A stretch of DNA of 64,000 nt from Favolaschia claudopus (taxonomy: Eukaryota; Basidiomycota; Agaricomycetes; Agaricales; Mycenaceae), in assembly GCA_037176885.1 (NCBI GenBank), contig JAWWNJ010000084.1:248001-312000 (forward strand), given 5' to 3'. Position numbers and translations under genes: made by a program. The stretch's first letter is position 1; every line of letters starts with the position of its first letter. Below the pieces are notes generated by a model. It was given only the letters and a program-made list of their open reading frames with translations, did no database searches and was not told the DNA's origin. Positions 10,530-21,551 of the stretch are shown one piece after another.

Positions 10530-11770
10530 CAAATTCAAGATCTCCTCGGAAGTTTCCTCGGCCGTTCTCACACTCAGTCCGAAAAAACCGATGAACCATT
10601 CTTCGACGCTGAATTCACGTTGAAATGCCTTCAGATGCGCTCACAACCATACTCTGAGACTTGTTTCATGTTGGAGACAGTATAGCAATTGCCTAGGCGT
10701 AATTTCTTTGAGTTCTTGGCCTAAACACTTAGAAATATACGCAAACCTGAGACTCGGAGTTCAATTGGACTCTGGCTGAACTCCGGGAGCAGCAGGTATT
10801 GTGTCTCTCTGAAGCTTTAGTGAAACTGCCTATGTAATTAATTAGAGTGGGATAGCCAATAAATACAAGAACATTTTTGAGTTTTCTCTCCCAACCATCA
10901 TGTTCTGTGAATGTACTTATTATTGTGCACGAATCCCCTTCCTCGTGCGTCTCAGATGCCCAATTCACGCAAGGGCCGTGTACTACAACATACAAACCCC
11001 AATAGAACCATCATAAACTCTGCGCATGTTCCCATTTTTTTTTTTTTTTTTTTGACAACCAGACTTTTATGAACCTAAACTCGAAGTTCGACTTCATCTC
11101 AACAGAGCTTGATTTCCGATCCAACCGTGCTTGACTTTTTCCAGTCCAAATCGTGCCTTACAAGCTCGCCATTCAACCCAATTTTATATTCATAGATAGA
11201 TCTGAAGTGATTTGAACTATATGTGAGCTCTGGTGATCTCAATATTTGGCCTAATGAACAGGTGTGGCAAATGTGATGAGAGCATCTAGAGTTGGGGTCA
11301 GAGAACACAAAAAACACGCACCAAATATTCGGGCTTGCGCCGTCCTCAAACGATGTCAATTCTCCGCCAATTGAAATTCCAAACCACCCGTGTTGCTGTC
11401 CGGAAAGTTGAATACAACAAGGTCTTGCTCCTCCGAATTCCGACCACGAAACGACGCAGGTGCGCTGTTGTTGTAAGGTCGAAAGTAGGCCGTTGGGGTG
11501 GCGCGGATTGCGGGTTGTGGGAAGGGCATCAGCTGAAAGTGGGCCGGGTTTCTGGGAGGCCGTCTTCTTCCGGCATTCTTTCTAGCACCTCCGTGCATGC
11601 TTACGAGCAAGGAAAGTGCGTAGAGCGCGACGCGACGATGCGACGACGTAAGAGATAGGAATTTGATTGGCATCACAATGACACCATCATTCATGTGGCC
11701 CGGCACTAGACGGATCACAAGAGTATGCCTTTTCCGGACATAACCCTCCACGGACATGATTAATGAGCCC
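10530..11770 (-). repeat. Family U, copy 1 (uncharacterised ~1.25-kb coding-like repeat)
   Basis: Reading the minus strand from 11770 to 10530 gives a sequence homologous, end to end but diverged, to the plus strand of 50187-51079 plus 54022-54345. The homology covers the start codon, an internal A-run (A21-22 here, A7 in the other copy), IGLNGELVRHDLDW and a distal block ending near GTGAGAACGGCC. The A-run is internal, so it is not a retrotransposition tail. The family is not one I recognise. Confidence 0.75.
11356..11757 (-). CDS. Family U predicted protein, N-terminal frame
   Basis: A 133-residue frame starting MSVEGYVRKRHTLVIRLVPG. The start and the next 20 residues are conserved in the second copy (50204 onward: MSVEDYVRKRHTRVIRRVPG), which argues that this start is real. 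Farther on, MHGGARKNAGRR aligns with MNGGVRKKAGRR of the second copy, a basic Gly/Arg-rich patch that could bind nucleic acid. The frame probably continues after a frame change into 11099-11359, which carries KIGLNGELVRHDLDW. No domain assigned; function unknown. Both copies carry stops, so neither is intact. Confidence 0.4.
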   Translation of the reverse strand: MSVEGYVRKRHTLVIRLVPGHMNDGVIVMPIKFLSLTSSHRRVALYALSLLVSMHGGARKNAGRRRPPRNPAHFQLMPFPQPAIRATPTAYFRPYNNSAPASFRGRNSEEQDLVVFNFPDSNTGGLEFQLAEN

Positions 11771-13488
11771 TACTTAGAGCAGCTTAGAGCATTGATAGGG
11801 AATGCAGTTACATATACTCGTATTACTCCTTGGCCATCTGTTGTTGAAAGAATTACATGCGACTTACGTCGCTGGAGTGCCCTGGAGCCTGAACTTGACG
11901 GGAAGTGTCACATTATCAATATGGAAGTTGGGGGACGGACCCAATACCTAACCCCCGTCCAGGGAATGCCGAAGCAAATTGAAGAATTAGCATGACTTCA
12001 TCTGGGACGGAAAAAGGGCCCGAGTCGGTCATGAAACGATGATTCGTGGTGTCCTTGTAGGCGGTAAGCAAGTCTTGGACATTCAATCGCGAAACGAGGC
12101 TATCGATTTATTAAATATTCAAGCCTACCTTATAAATGGATGAAACTCGAGCACGATGGTGCTTTTTGGTTGATTTTCTGATCCGCAACTACGGAGAAAA
12201 AAGCTATCTTAATTTTTGACCCGGTCACGTGGTTAATATATTTCTACAGGATATCCACATACCAATTTCTTCGAGAACACCGCTTCCAGAACCAGTGAAG
12301 CGAATGATTCAGGCAGCACAGAAATTTAATTTACAGTTCTCAGCCTTGTCCTTTGGACAAAATATTAAACTTCAAATGCTAATTTGGAAGCATCCTTCAG
12401 TATATGCTGTCCTGTTCAAAAATGCATGTCGCAGATACGCAGCAAGCTGTCTCCGCCTGAATCACAAAGTCAGAACTCTCGAAGACTTGATATCAATTGC
12501 GGAAAGGAAAACCGTATCGATACATAAGCCGCACCAAATCAACCCTTCAGGGTTCGGCCGCAAAAACTGTGGATGTCCACCATGCCGACGAGATCGAATA
12601 GAACTCCACTGCGAGGATCCAGGTACCTGTATTGATACAGTAAAAATTCTGTTGAGTAGCGTCAACCCAAAATGGAATCCGCGCGCAAATTCTGTTGAGT
12701 AGCGTCAACCCGAAATGGAATCCGCGCGCAACCAGCAACGACCTATGTGAGCAGCTTCGGCTTTCAGATAAAGATTTGGAAGAAAACAGGCGTCCCCTGG
12801 ACGTGAACCAAATATTCACCTATGACCCCGACTTCGAAGCTCCACGGATGGATTCCGTGGCTTTGCCGTTGAGTAAACTATGACGACTCTCCCGGCTCGG
12901 AGAACTATCAGTCGGGTAGAAGATGAAGAGCATCCTATCACCGTATTTCTCAGCTGCAAGATAACCAATTCTGGGGAATTCGAGCCGAGGGCCCATATCA
13001 ACATTGAATTCTTCGACGAAATAACATTGACCTCGACTAAAAAAGTATGGAAGTTAAAATTTGATAACATGAACATCCCTTGTTCTTTTTCAACCGCATT
13101 GCTGGGTGGCCTTCTTCAGGTGCTACTAGACTCGCCGAAGAATACACCGCTTCTCATATGCTGCATCTCTGACCTCTTACCCCAGCTCTTGGTCAAGCAA
13201 AAACCACAAGCCGAAAATGATATGCTCCACGCAAACTTTCCTTTGCTCAAAGCAGTCATCGCTGCCCTTGATGAACGGACGGGCCGAGTGAAGTTTAAGA
13301 AAATACTCAAGACACAGTATACGCCAAAATTCGCTTTGAATGCTTTCGATGCTATTGTGGTGGACACTCAAACAGATGTGATGTTCACCAAGCCAGGGAT
13401 TCAACTACAACACGGATCTCAACGCACCTTCACCAAAATTATCCAACGGTTGCGCCCTATCCCTCTTCGCAAATGTACATTACGATAG
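11771..13488 (+). pseudogene. LINE ORF2 C-terminal region
   Basis: In order: NEPYLEQLRALIG (from 11762), RRWSALEPELDGK, VGGRTQYLTPVQGMPKQIE (thumb-side helix typical of this LINE group), frame-broken DIQ.RNEAIDLLNIQAYLING (about 12077-12140), then LQMLIWKHPSVYAVLFKNA, CRRYAASCLRLNHKVRTLED and the Cys-rich CGCPPCRRDR...C. These blocks follow the RT in a common basidiomycete LINE. At least three frameshifts are needed. The final frame (12880-13488) is long and open but only loosely resembles an RNase H region. Confidence 0.65.
12645..12731. repeat. 43-bp tandem duplication in the LINE
   Basis: A segment starting ATTCTGTTGAGTAGCGTCAA and ending GGAATCCGCGCGCAA occurs twice back to back (about 12647-12689 and 12690-12731) with one mismatch. 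It shifts the reading frame of the LINE tail. Confidence 0.8.
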
Positions 13489-13765
13489 ACTGTTGAACGC
13501 GTGAGACAGTGTGACATCTTGTGACAGCGGAATGATCGGACCTTCCTTCCTCTCTACCACCACGACACTCCGCCACCTTGCCCATGTAGCAGCCGCCAGA
13601 GCTGCGAATCCACCCAGAAAACCAACGCAAAACTTTCTCTCGATGTTTCTCCTCCTCTAGCTCTCATTCTTGCAACCTTTCATTGGGCTATCTCACTTCA
13701 AAATCCAGATGTAGCTTCAGCACTTGAAAACTCTTCACTGTCCCTAGTGCTTACGTCGTCCTCTT

Positions 13766-15756
13766 GCTATCGAAAGTGCATATGTTCTCAATCCTATGTT
13801 ATCTTAGGCTTCCATCTCTTCACGCATAACTGGAATTTTGCTGGCTACCGTTGGGTCAACACACGGAAAAAGAATGGAGACGAAACTTTTGGCCCAGTGT
13901 CCTCAAGAAAGCTACTACACAAGGGCTCTACCACGGGATTCAGGTGCGTCAAATTCATGTCCTATGGCTTGTGCTTTGTAGCCTTTTCTTTCCTTCTGTA
14001 ACACATTCTCGCTCTCGAAAGCATGTTACAAATAGCCTCATATGCATATGTCCCTGCCTTTGACGCCATCGAAGGCTCCTACCTTGTTACAAATTTTGTT
14101 CTGTTTCTCTTTTCTAAATCGCATTATCTATGCCATCGAAGGCTCTTTGCGCGCATCTACACGCTTTCGAAAGCGTCTGTCTTGTATCGAAAGTGACTCA
14201 ATCCCGGTCATCGAGAGCCTATACTTCTTCTGCTATTGAAAGCAAAATTTTCTCCTTCCGAGTGTTCGATGCTCGCGTCTCTTCGCATTATTCCAATCTG
14301 GCTCTAGTTTTCTGCCATCAAAGGCTTGGACTCCTTCTGCTATCGAAAGTGATTACCTTTTCGCGAGTCATCGAGAACTCGTCCCTCGTCGCATCATTCC
14401 TATGTCAGTACATCTCGCCATCGAGTGCTAACAGCGAGGGTCTTGTTATGCTACTGCCATCAAAGGCTGGAACACACGAGTTGATTTCCATTTCGCCTGC
14501 TACTTGCCATCGAAGGCATTTGGAGCCTATTCTATCCCTGTATCCCAGGCCTTGAACTACGGCATGGTCATCCCTTTGCATGAACTCATTTGCTGTGCAT
14601 GTGTTCTTGAAGTGTAGTTGGTCAACAATTGGCCGTTTAGCAAGGTTATCGAAACCTGGTTCTGACTCTTTTAATATCGGAAGGGTTGTGCTATTTCGCA
14701 CGTGTACTTGTATATGGTTAACGGTGAGATTTTCTTTCGCATTATATCTGCGAGCAAACACACCTCTGCGCGTTGCCTTGTGTCGTGCTACCTCGATGCC
14801 AATGCCGGCACAGTCAATTTTGTCCGTGCCTCTCGTAGAAAGTCATCGAAGGCTCGTTTCTTTTCTGTTTACTGGTGCTCAAGCACGGTGGACCTTGACA
14901 TTCTGCGCACTGGAATATTCTATTCGAGACCATTCTGAATTTTTCGAGAAAGCGAAGTCGATCCATCGCCTCTGCATTCAAATGCAGTGGTAAATCTCCC
15001 TTGTCACCAACATCGTGAGGCAATCAACATTGCTGCCGTTCTCAGACTCCCATTCGGTTCGAGTTTGTTTTCGGAATATCCATATTGTCCGAGTCGATTG
15101 GCCCGGTCGTTTTAGTGACGAATCCCTGGCACCTGCTGGAATATCGATCGTAATGAATCAACGGCAGGACCTACAAGTACACCGAACCTCGGGTATGTCG
15201 CATCCGGTGCATGCGCGACCTTGTCATGTTATGGAAAACTGTCGTGATTTCGGGAGAAGCACTAGTGCTACTTGCCTCAACCGGATACAAAAGGCGTGAC
15301 AGGTAAAACTCAAGATTGAAGACAAGACACAACATTTCAACACGAATACAGTACCACCTCGCGTAGAGCAACATTTAGGTAAGTCTGCTTTTCCTCCGAG
15401 AATTGATTCAGTTCTCTCTTCGAGACTCCGACACCTACTGTGTCGTTCAAGACGCCGGTCCTCGAAAGCCGGTTCAGTCCAATTTCTGTATTCGTTTCTT
15501 TCAAGAACGCTGTCCAATGATTTCTGTTGGCCTCTATGCCATTTACTTTGCTGGTGTGACATTGTGCTCTTGAAAACCAGTCGAATCTTCTCTGTTCTAC
15601 TCCAGACTCTCGAGAGTCAAGTCAGATTATGCTCCTGCCTGTTATAACCCTCGATTTCTCGCTACTCGGCGACTTGGAGCCCCAAAGGCGAAAACAGGTG
15701 TCGTTTGGTTCCCATCCACATTTGCATATCAACTTGATACCGCGCTATCAAAAGCG
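13766..15756. repeat. Degenerate array of GCY-NTCGAA-RGC mini-hairpins
   Basis: About fifteen copies of a 12-nt motif. GCC..GGC versions lie at 14065, 14132, 14314, 14456 and 14506. GCT..AGC versions lie at 14011, 14163, 14232 and 15744. Related GTC/GCT versions lie at 13766, 14207, 14339, 14366 and 14842. The centre is ATCGAA, TTCGAA, ATTGAA, ATCAAA or CTCGAA. The third stem position changes as a pair (C-G to T-A), so the inverted symmetry is kept. At 14161-14176 the symmetry reaches 16 bp. Many copies share the leader CTGC or TTGC. Confidence 0.6.
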
Positions 15757-16658
15757 AGTTCTGGCGATGCCTGCCATTCATGAATTAATTTCGAAACCAT
15801 ACTGTCACGTCCGAGTTGTAGTGCTTGGTTGATCAATATTAGTACGCTGACTTGCATCGTGGTACATGTCGTCTCTCCCCCTTCGAGTCTGCTGCGTATC
15901 ACGTCTAACAAATGGTTGAATCTTACAATTGCTTATCGGTGCATTGGTGCCGGCACTGTGTTTGACCTAATCTCGCTCGATCGTATAATAGCCTGAGGTC
16001 TTAGTGTTGGTTCGAAGGCTTATCTTTCGTTGGGTAAGTCCCTCAATTCGTTCCGTTCACCCGCACATGCCTTACTAAGTACTGTATGAGACTCGGGCTT
16101 GAGTCGCTCGAACGTCGAGTCTGGCCATACCTTTGAAACCCGTCCCCATTCCCTGGCGAAGTACAGCACTAAAGTCGGATGCCGACGTGTTCATCTCTCT
16201 GCTTCGAGTTTGACATCGAGTTCGGCTTCCTCTCAATGTGTTCCGGGCATTGCAAGGCTCGAGAAATTCTTTGATCAATTGACATGCTTCTCTTATTGAC
16301 TTACATTGTTAAACTTCCATGGGTTGACTTCACTTGGCTCTTCCTGAGAGTCTGATCACTTACTGTAATTCGTCGATTCGCTGGAACCTCAAGGGGCACT
16401 ATATAATCTGCTCTGACTTCAGATGCTCCGTTCACATCAATTTTCGTCGGACGATTTTGCATTCAACTTATAATGATACGCTTTCCGGCGCTTAATACGC
16501 CTTCTTCAACCATCAACCTCTTAACCCAGAGTCTATATGTTACCCCTTCAATAAAATTCTTCTCGATCTCGAATTTCTACTGTCTGTCCAGCACGGGACC
16601 TATTTCTCTTACCTGACTTACTTGCTTTGATTCGTCGCTAGAATTTCTCCTTCACTAT

Positions 16659-16721
16659 ATAGTCTCTCGTAGACAGACGCTACAACATATGTCCTCGTAC
16701 CTGCGGTTGTTGTAGTCTGTT
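16659..16721. repeat. Conserved 63-68 bp hairpin, copy 1
   Basis: CTACAACA pairs with TGTTGTAG, extended by CAGA/TCTG with a small bulge, around a loop containing TCCTCGTACCTGCGG. A second copy with the same loop and a differently paired stem lies at 47745-47812; flanks are unrelated. Confidence 0.65.
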
Positions 16722-18494
16722 GAAGACCTTGATGCCCGGTTTGTTGCCCGGGCTATGCCGTAATTCTGAAATTCCTCGAGTTTTGTTCCCCACCTGTAAG
16801 CGCGACTTCAACCGGAAACCTACTGCAGAAGACACCAAGAATATGGACTGAGCCTACTGGCAGGTTGTAGCAGGCCAAAACATTCCTCTAATGCTGAGTT
16901 TCCGGTAAGCCCGCCAAATCAATGAGTGTTGAGTTCGGATGCAACAAGGGAAGATATTAGTGTTCTAGAGATTGAGAGGACTTTATTCACCATACCTAGC
17001 ATACTTTGTCTCTCAAACTTTGCATATTCTCCCCGGACTGAGCGAGAAAGCAACGTCAGAATCCGTGGGAACGAATTCAAACTCCGCACATGCCGGCATA
17101 GGTTGAGCAGCTGTCACACCCTCGCGGTCACTAACAGACTATTCACTATATCTGTTCTATATTTCTGGCTCTCCTTGGTTGGTGATCGACATCTCTGCCT
17201 TTCTGTGTCGTATTGTCTGGGAGTTATGCGCATTCATGCTCTCTGAATGATCTGCTCAAATCTATTGCGATAAATATCCCGGCCCTCGACGCGCCGTCTT
17301 CCAATTTCCATTTCCTCCTTGCAAACGCTACGCGTAAATCTTCCAAACCAAACCATTCCCAAGTTCTTAGCTCTATGCAACACTGGAATTATTCCATCTC
17401 CATTGCCCATTCAGCGGAATTTCGCTTCACATCAAAATGGGGGCGTATGAGGTCGAGACGGTTGATTCTCCGACTTCAAAATTTGCCTGCTTATCGTTTC
17501 GGGCACCAAACAAGTCTGGTCTGTAGATCTCCTTCCAGTGTGTACTCGCGGAATTTTCTATGCCAACTTTGGCAACGCTTCACGATCTTCCAGTCTCTTG
17601 AAGTCAGACTTCAGCAAGGTTGACCTCTTACCTTTGTCGGGTTGACCTTCGCGCCTACCGTGACGTTCAGGAGAGGCTCGCATTCTTTGTGTTTCCAATC
17701 CCCTTTGGTTTTGTGCAATTTCCGTGTCTGCACCTCCTCTAGATTCGTTCGAGGTGCTACACTATTTTTGGGATAACCATCCTTCGATCCTTTCACTGAC
17801 CTTTCTTTCAACTGAAACTCGCGCTTCTTGTGGAAACTCGAACCTTGGAAAATGTGCGCTTACTTTCGGCCCAGTTTGCAGCTCTTCACACGAGTTGTAC
17901 CTCCAACATCAAATTTCTTTCTTGCTGCTTCGAAGCTGCGCCGGATCCGGGTTCTATCTCTCGACTCTGAAGCGTCCGCCGTCAAAATCTACCTTTTACT
18001 TGCCTTTTACAACACGTGCACAATTTTATGGAATCTGTTCCCATCTTCCAGTTTACTCCTCTGCTGAACTTTGACGGCTCTCAATCTCATTCTTGATGGG
18101 GACACCAGTTTTACTCACGTTCCTCCCCTCAGCCAATTTGGGGACGGCTTCTATCGCTCACTTCGGGGCACTATGCTCTCGCACTCCTCCCATCACACCG
18201 GGTTTTCGATCCTGCACTTACTTCAGTTTTGGCGAGTCTTTCAAGATTCCACTCCCGGAAATCTCTTTCTTGCCTTTACGAGTCGATATTTATTTCGCCG
18301 CTGACTTTGTTGGGTTAGCCTTGGGGCCGCAAAGGGAGGATGCAAATGAAGTGCCCGGCTTACAGAAAAGGGGGAGCTTTTGGGGAGCTTGCGCAATTCC
18401 GAGTTGTGTAGAACAAATATATATATCAGCACGGATGGCGTGCCCGTGACGACTTTTCTCGGGCACAGCCATACGGAATTTGGGAGCTCAGGCT

Positions 18495-18767
18495 AGGCCC
18501 CCGGTCACTACCATATACGTCCGTAGGTTTCATAGAGTAAAACAATGGCCAATTTCAGAGGTCTATTTCGCGAACCAGCCATGGAAGCGAGATTTTGGAT
18601 AGCTGAGCCGACGCAGCTGCTCTAAACTAAGCGTTTCCCGCACTTTCCAGAAAAAAATCACCTTTTTTGACTCCTCTAGGGCGCCATCAATGCCAAAAAA
18701 TAGAGTAAATCAGTCGAAAATCCGGAAATTTTACCCTACGGACCTATATGGTAGTGACCGGGGGCCT
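18495..18767. mobile_element. 273-bp MITE with 8-bp target duplication (hAT-like)
   Basis: The TIRs begin AGGCCCCCGGTCACTACCAT and run about 34 bp with one mismatch. They are flanked by an exact 8-bp duplication CTCAGGCT (18487-18494 and 18768-18775). An 8-bp duplication fits the hAT superfamily. No coding capacity. Confidence 0.9.
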
Positions 18768-18865
18768 CTCAGGCTCCTACACAGCCGCGGTTCCGAGGCT
18801 CAATGTGGATTCCGAATATTTGAATCGTGTGAATAGATGTGACATTTGTGACCGTGAGGGTGAGC

Positions 18866-19249
18866 CGGCTGCCCGATAACATATACAAATAACATAGCCA
18901 CATTTCTCGGCATTCTCCGGGAACCATATGCATGAAGAAAATGCTCAGAGGCTGTTCTCTGGGCGAGATAGAATGGGTAAAGTATGGAGGAGGCCTCCGA
19001 ATGGTATTCGAGTCATTATTTGAGGACTGCGGAATAGGTGCATTACTGGTCTTTTCATGCTCTTTCACCTGATAGTACCAATAATGAGTCGGTTCAAATG
19101 TCTAGAAGGAACCAAACCACGGATAAATTACTTCCAGTCCATAATACATTTTATTCCGGCCTGAGGACCGTCGTTGAACATTTTCTTTGGGGTCTCGGAC
19201 AATGCCGAGAAATGTGGCTATGCTGTTTGTATATGTTATCGGGCAGCCG
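18866..19249. mobile_element. 384-bp TIR element
   Basis: Inverted ends begin CGGCTGCCCGATAACATATA and extend, with a small gap, through ACATAGCCACATTTCTCGGC on both sides. A fragment of the same terminus (CCACGGCGGCTGCCCGATAA) lies at 49150-49169, so the true end may be several bases farther out. No clear target duplication. Confidence 0.7.
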
Positions 19250-19448
19250 CCGTGGAAACACCAGGAGGCCTACTGCGTGGTGCCAGCGCTCGCCGCCGAG
19301 ATACTTTAGATGTGGTGCCACAGTGGTGGAAGGGCCACACCGATTAAAGCCGACGCGGAAAGTGGGATGATTGTCACTTGTGACGTCACACTTTCCGAAC
19401 TCGCCCCGAATTCCTCGGAGGAGCCCTTAATAAGGGCTTAAGCGCTTA

Positions 19449-19714
19449 TAGCTGCTTTACGGTTTTTGTCCGGTTTCTGATGGAGTGGGGTTCTTCAGAA
19501 GTTGTTTACCTGTGATTGCTGGTGCGTGCCCTCGCTTAGCAGCCGGCGACAGTTGTAACCGCTCCACCGCAGCCCCACTGTCACTGGTGGAGCAAAATGC
19601 CGAACATAGCCCAATTTGAGGTGAGCCATACGGCGACTCGGAGGCATACAGGTGTAAACAAGAAACGAAATGCCCCACTCCATCAAAAACCGGACAAAAT
19701 CCGTAAAACAGCTG
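19449..19714. mobile_element. 266-bp fold-back MITE with TA target duplication
   Basis: The arms pair over most of their length, starting (T/C)AGCTG(C/T)TTTACGG and including GATGGAGTGGGG and TTTTTGTCCGG. TA flanks both ends (19447-19448 and 19715-19716). No coding capacity. Confidence 0.7.
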
Positions 19715-19758
19715 TAAGGTACTCCTGCTTCGGCTCGTTAATGGTGTTTGTGGTGATG

Positions 19759-19861
19759 GCATACACCCTATATGGTGTATGCCGTCCGAAAAGGGTGTAT
19801 GCTTTTGGTCGCGTCCCAAAAAGGTGTATGCCTTGATGATGCATCCAAAAAAGGTGTATGG
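19759..19861. repeat. Iteron-like cluster of GGTGTATGC
   Basis: GGTGTATGC or GGTGTATGG occurs at 19774, 19794, 19823 and 19853, preceded by an inverted copy GCATACACC at 19759. Each direct copy after the first follows an A-run (AAAAG to AAAAAAG). Spacing is 20, 29 and 30 bp. Confidence 0.7.
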
Positions 19862-21551
19862 CAGTGATAACATCACAAGAGACACCAAAATGGACAATCC
19901 GGCGAATGCCGAGACCCCTGATTTACTTTTCCGTTCGTTCTTGACTGAATTCTGCGTCTGAACGCAGTGTAAAAAAATGCAGTGTAGTATCCGAGGCTTG
20001 TATTGAAGATGGGGGGAATGCTCTGCAGCAGTGTGGGCCGTGTCTCAATTTATCCTGTGGTTCTGAACATTTAACTGATATTCAACACTGATATTCAACA
20101 CTCTGCGGATACTCCTGGCAACAATTTTGAGTACTGGATACCTGAGATTATCGATGAATGTGGTGGTTGGCGAGAGAATATTTTTCCTCCCCTAATTTCC
20201 TTCCTGCTGTAGTGACAAAACTGCCATCATTTTGGAGTTTACTCGCTCCTTCCATTTTCAACCTGGTAGTTGAACTCAAGTTGAACTATGTCAAGAGGAG
20301 TCAGGACAGAATCATTGTGTAGCTCAATAACAGGAACTCTCTATTCTCTCAGACAAAATTAAGAGACACTTAGGCGGCAGGGCCCTGTTTTTGATTGAGA
20401 ATTCCAGCAAAATTTTCTCGTCTGGTGGAGGGCCCTGTCAAGCTCAAGACTGGAGCTCCAGTACATTTGCTAGTGTTTGCAGCCATGAACTGAGCATTTC
20501 TTAGCAAGAAAAAAACGCAAACCGCACTTGATGCTAAGATTTACGCGGGGCACTGCCGGGCCGGCCTTCCCGAGAGTTGCCGCGCAGCGAAGAAAAAATT
20601 GAGTTCTACAAGGCTAAATAGGCATGAAATCCTTCGAAATTCTCCCCTTTTCCTCCTTCCTTCTTTTTCCTTTTTCGGCGATTTTTTTCTTCTCCTTCTG
20701 GCCGCCGGCGCCCACAAACATGATTACCGAGCCCCTGCTTCCCCCTTTTTGTAAGCCAGGCACCGGCATTACTTCTTCACGGCTTAGTTCCGATCACTTC
20801 GAGGAGCGTGACACGTGGCAAGTGTCCCAACGACCTGACCCAAGACCTGACCTGCCTACGCGTTGACGCTCTCGTGAGCTATATGGCGGAGACCTACTTG
20901 CTTCTCAGTCAGTCATCAGACTTAGTTTTTGGATTCTGGGGGCTCAGCTGACGCTATCCAGTTCATCGAGCTGAAGGAGTCTCAAAACTCCCCGGTGCTC
21001 TACTCGGGAAGCCGAAGCTTTACACTACGGTCTACTTGCATGACTACCCCGTTCTCACTACTCATATTGTCGAGGGCACACTCTCACCGCAGTGGATGTG
21101 CATTGGGAACATGTGAGCACTCCATATTACCCAGTGATATGAGCTGAGTGTCTGTAAAGAGCCTCAGTTTACCGGTCTACCATCTTGAGTCTGAAACTGT
21201 ATCACAGAACCTGTTTAGGGTTGAATTTCTTAGTCGGAGAGTGCCATACAACTGTGGCTGATCTCCTCAAGCAAAGCGGTGCGAATACATGTAAGTAGAT
21301 TAGCATCGTTTGAACTGACTACTTTCTGCGTAGCTACCACACTCGATATGAAGCGCAAAACCTCTGTATCTGGCCGGCTTATTGTGTGCCTTGATCACGC
21401 ATTGAGGCACTCAACCTCTACAAATGAGGTATCGGTCAACCTGTCCAACTCCGACAGTATTGAACCATCAAGCTGTTTACCCACCGACATTCTGGCCAAA
21501 TTTCGGTACCTGAGTAAGTCGAGCCTGCCTCAACGGCTCTGATTTGAGTCT
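19862..21551. other. No gene recognised; possible NLR 5' region near the end
   Basis: No recognised domains. A 14-bp tandem (ACTGATATTCAACA) lies at about 20076-20103. Between 20929 and 21551 there are open stretches and plausible introns (for example GTAAGT at 21291 to TGCGTAG at 21332) that could be 5' exons of the NACHT gene that follows, but I cannot match them. Confidence 0.3.

Larger units (their letters stand above)
6865..13488 (+). mobile_element. LINE (non-LTR) ORF2 remnant broken into blocks
   Basis: One plus-strand LINE can be followed in order: endonuclease C-terminus (to 7608), linker (8138-8753), RT fingers/palm start (9181-9680) and C-terminal region (about 11770-13488). The breaks are explained by a TA-flanked MITE (7609-8137), a TAA-flanked MITE (8754-9180) and a 2.1-kb block that includes family U. 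Removing the first MITE and one TA restores an open frame across the join. The RT catalytic YADD-like segment is not present, so the 9.7-11.75 kb block replaced sequence as well as inserting. Confidence 0.75.
13489..18486. other. 5-kb non-coding, T/C-biased stretch
   Basis: No domain-bearing frame on either strand. The composition is T/C-rich on the plus strand, with many TCGA-centred palindromes (for example ACTCTCGAGAGT at about 15604). It contains the hairpin-motif array (13766-15756) and a longer conserved hairpin (16659-16721). It could be the body of a large non-autonomous element, but I find no terminal repeats bounding it. Confidence 0.4.

Noticed and set aside
11034..11056. Long T-run as a retrotransposon poly(A) tail
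   Set aside because: Homology to the other copy of family U continues on both sides of the run, so it is internal.
18063..18450. Coding frames at the end of the T/C-rich region
   Set aside because: Three overlapping frames of equal quality, none with a motif or codon bias that sets it apart.
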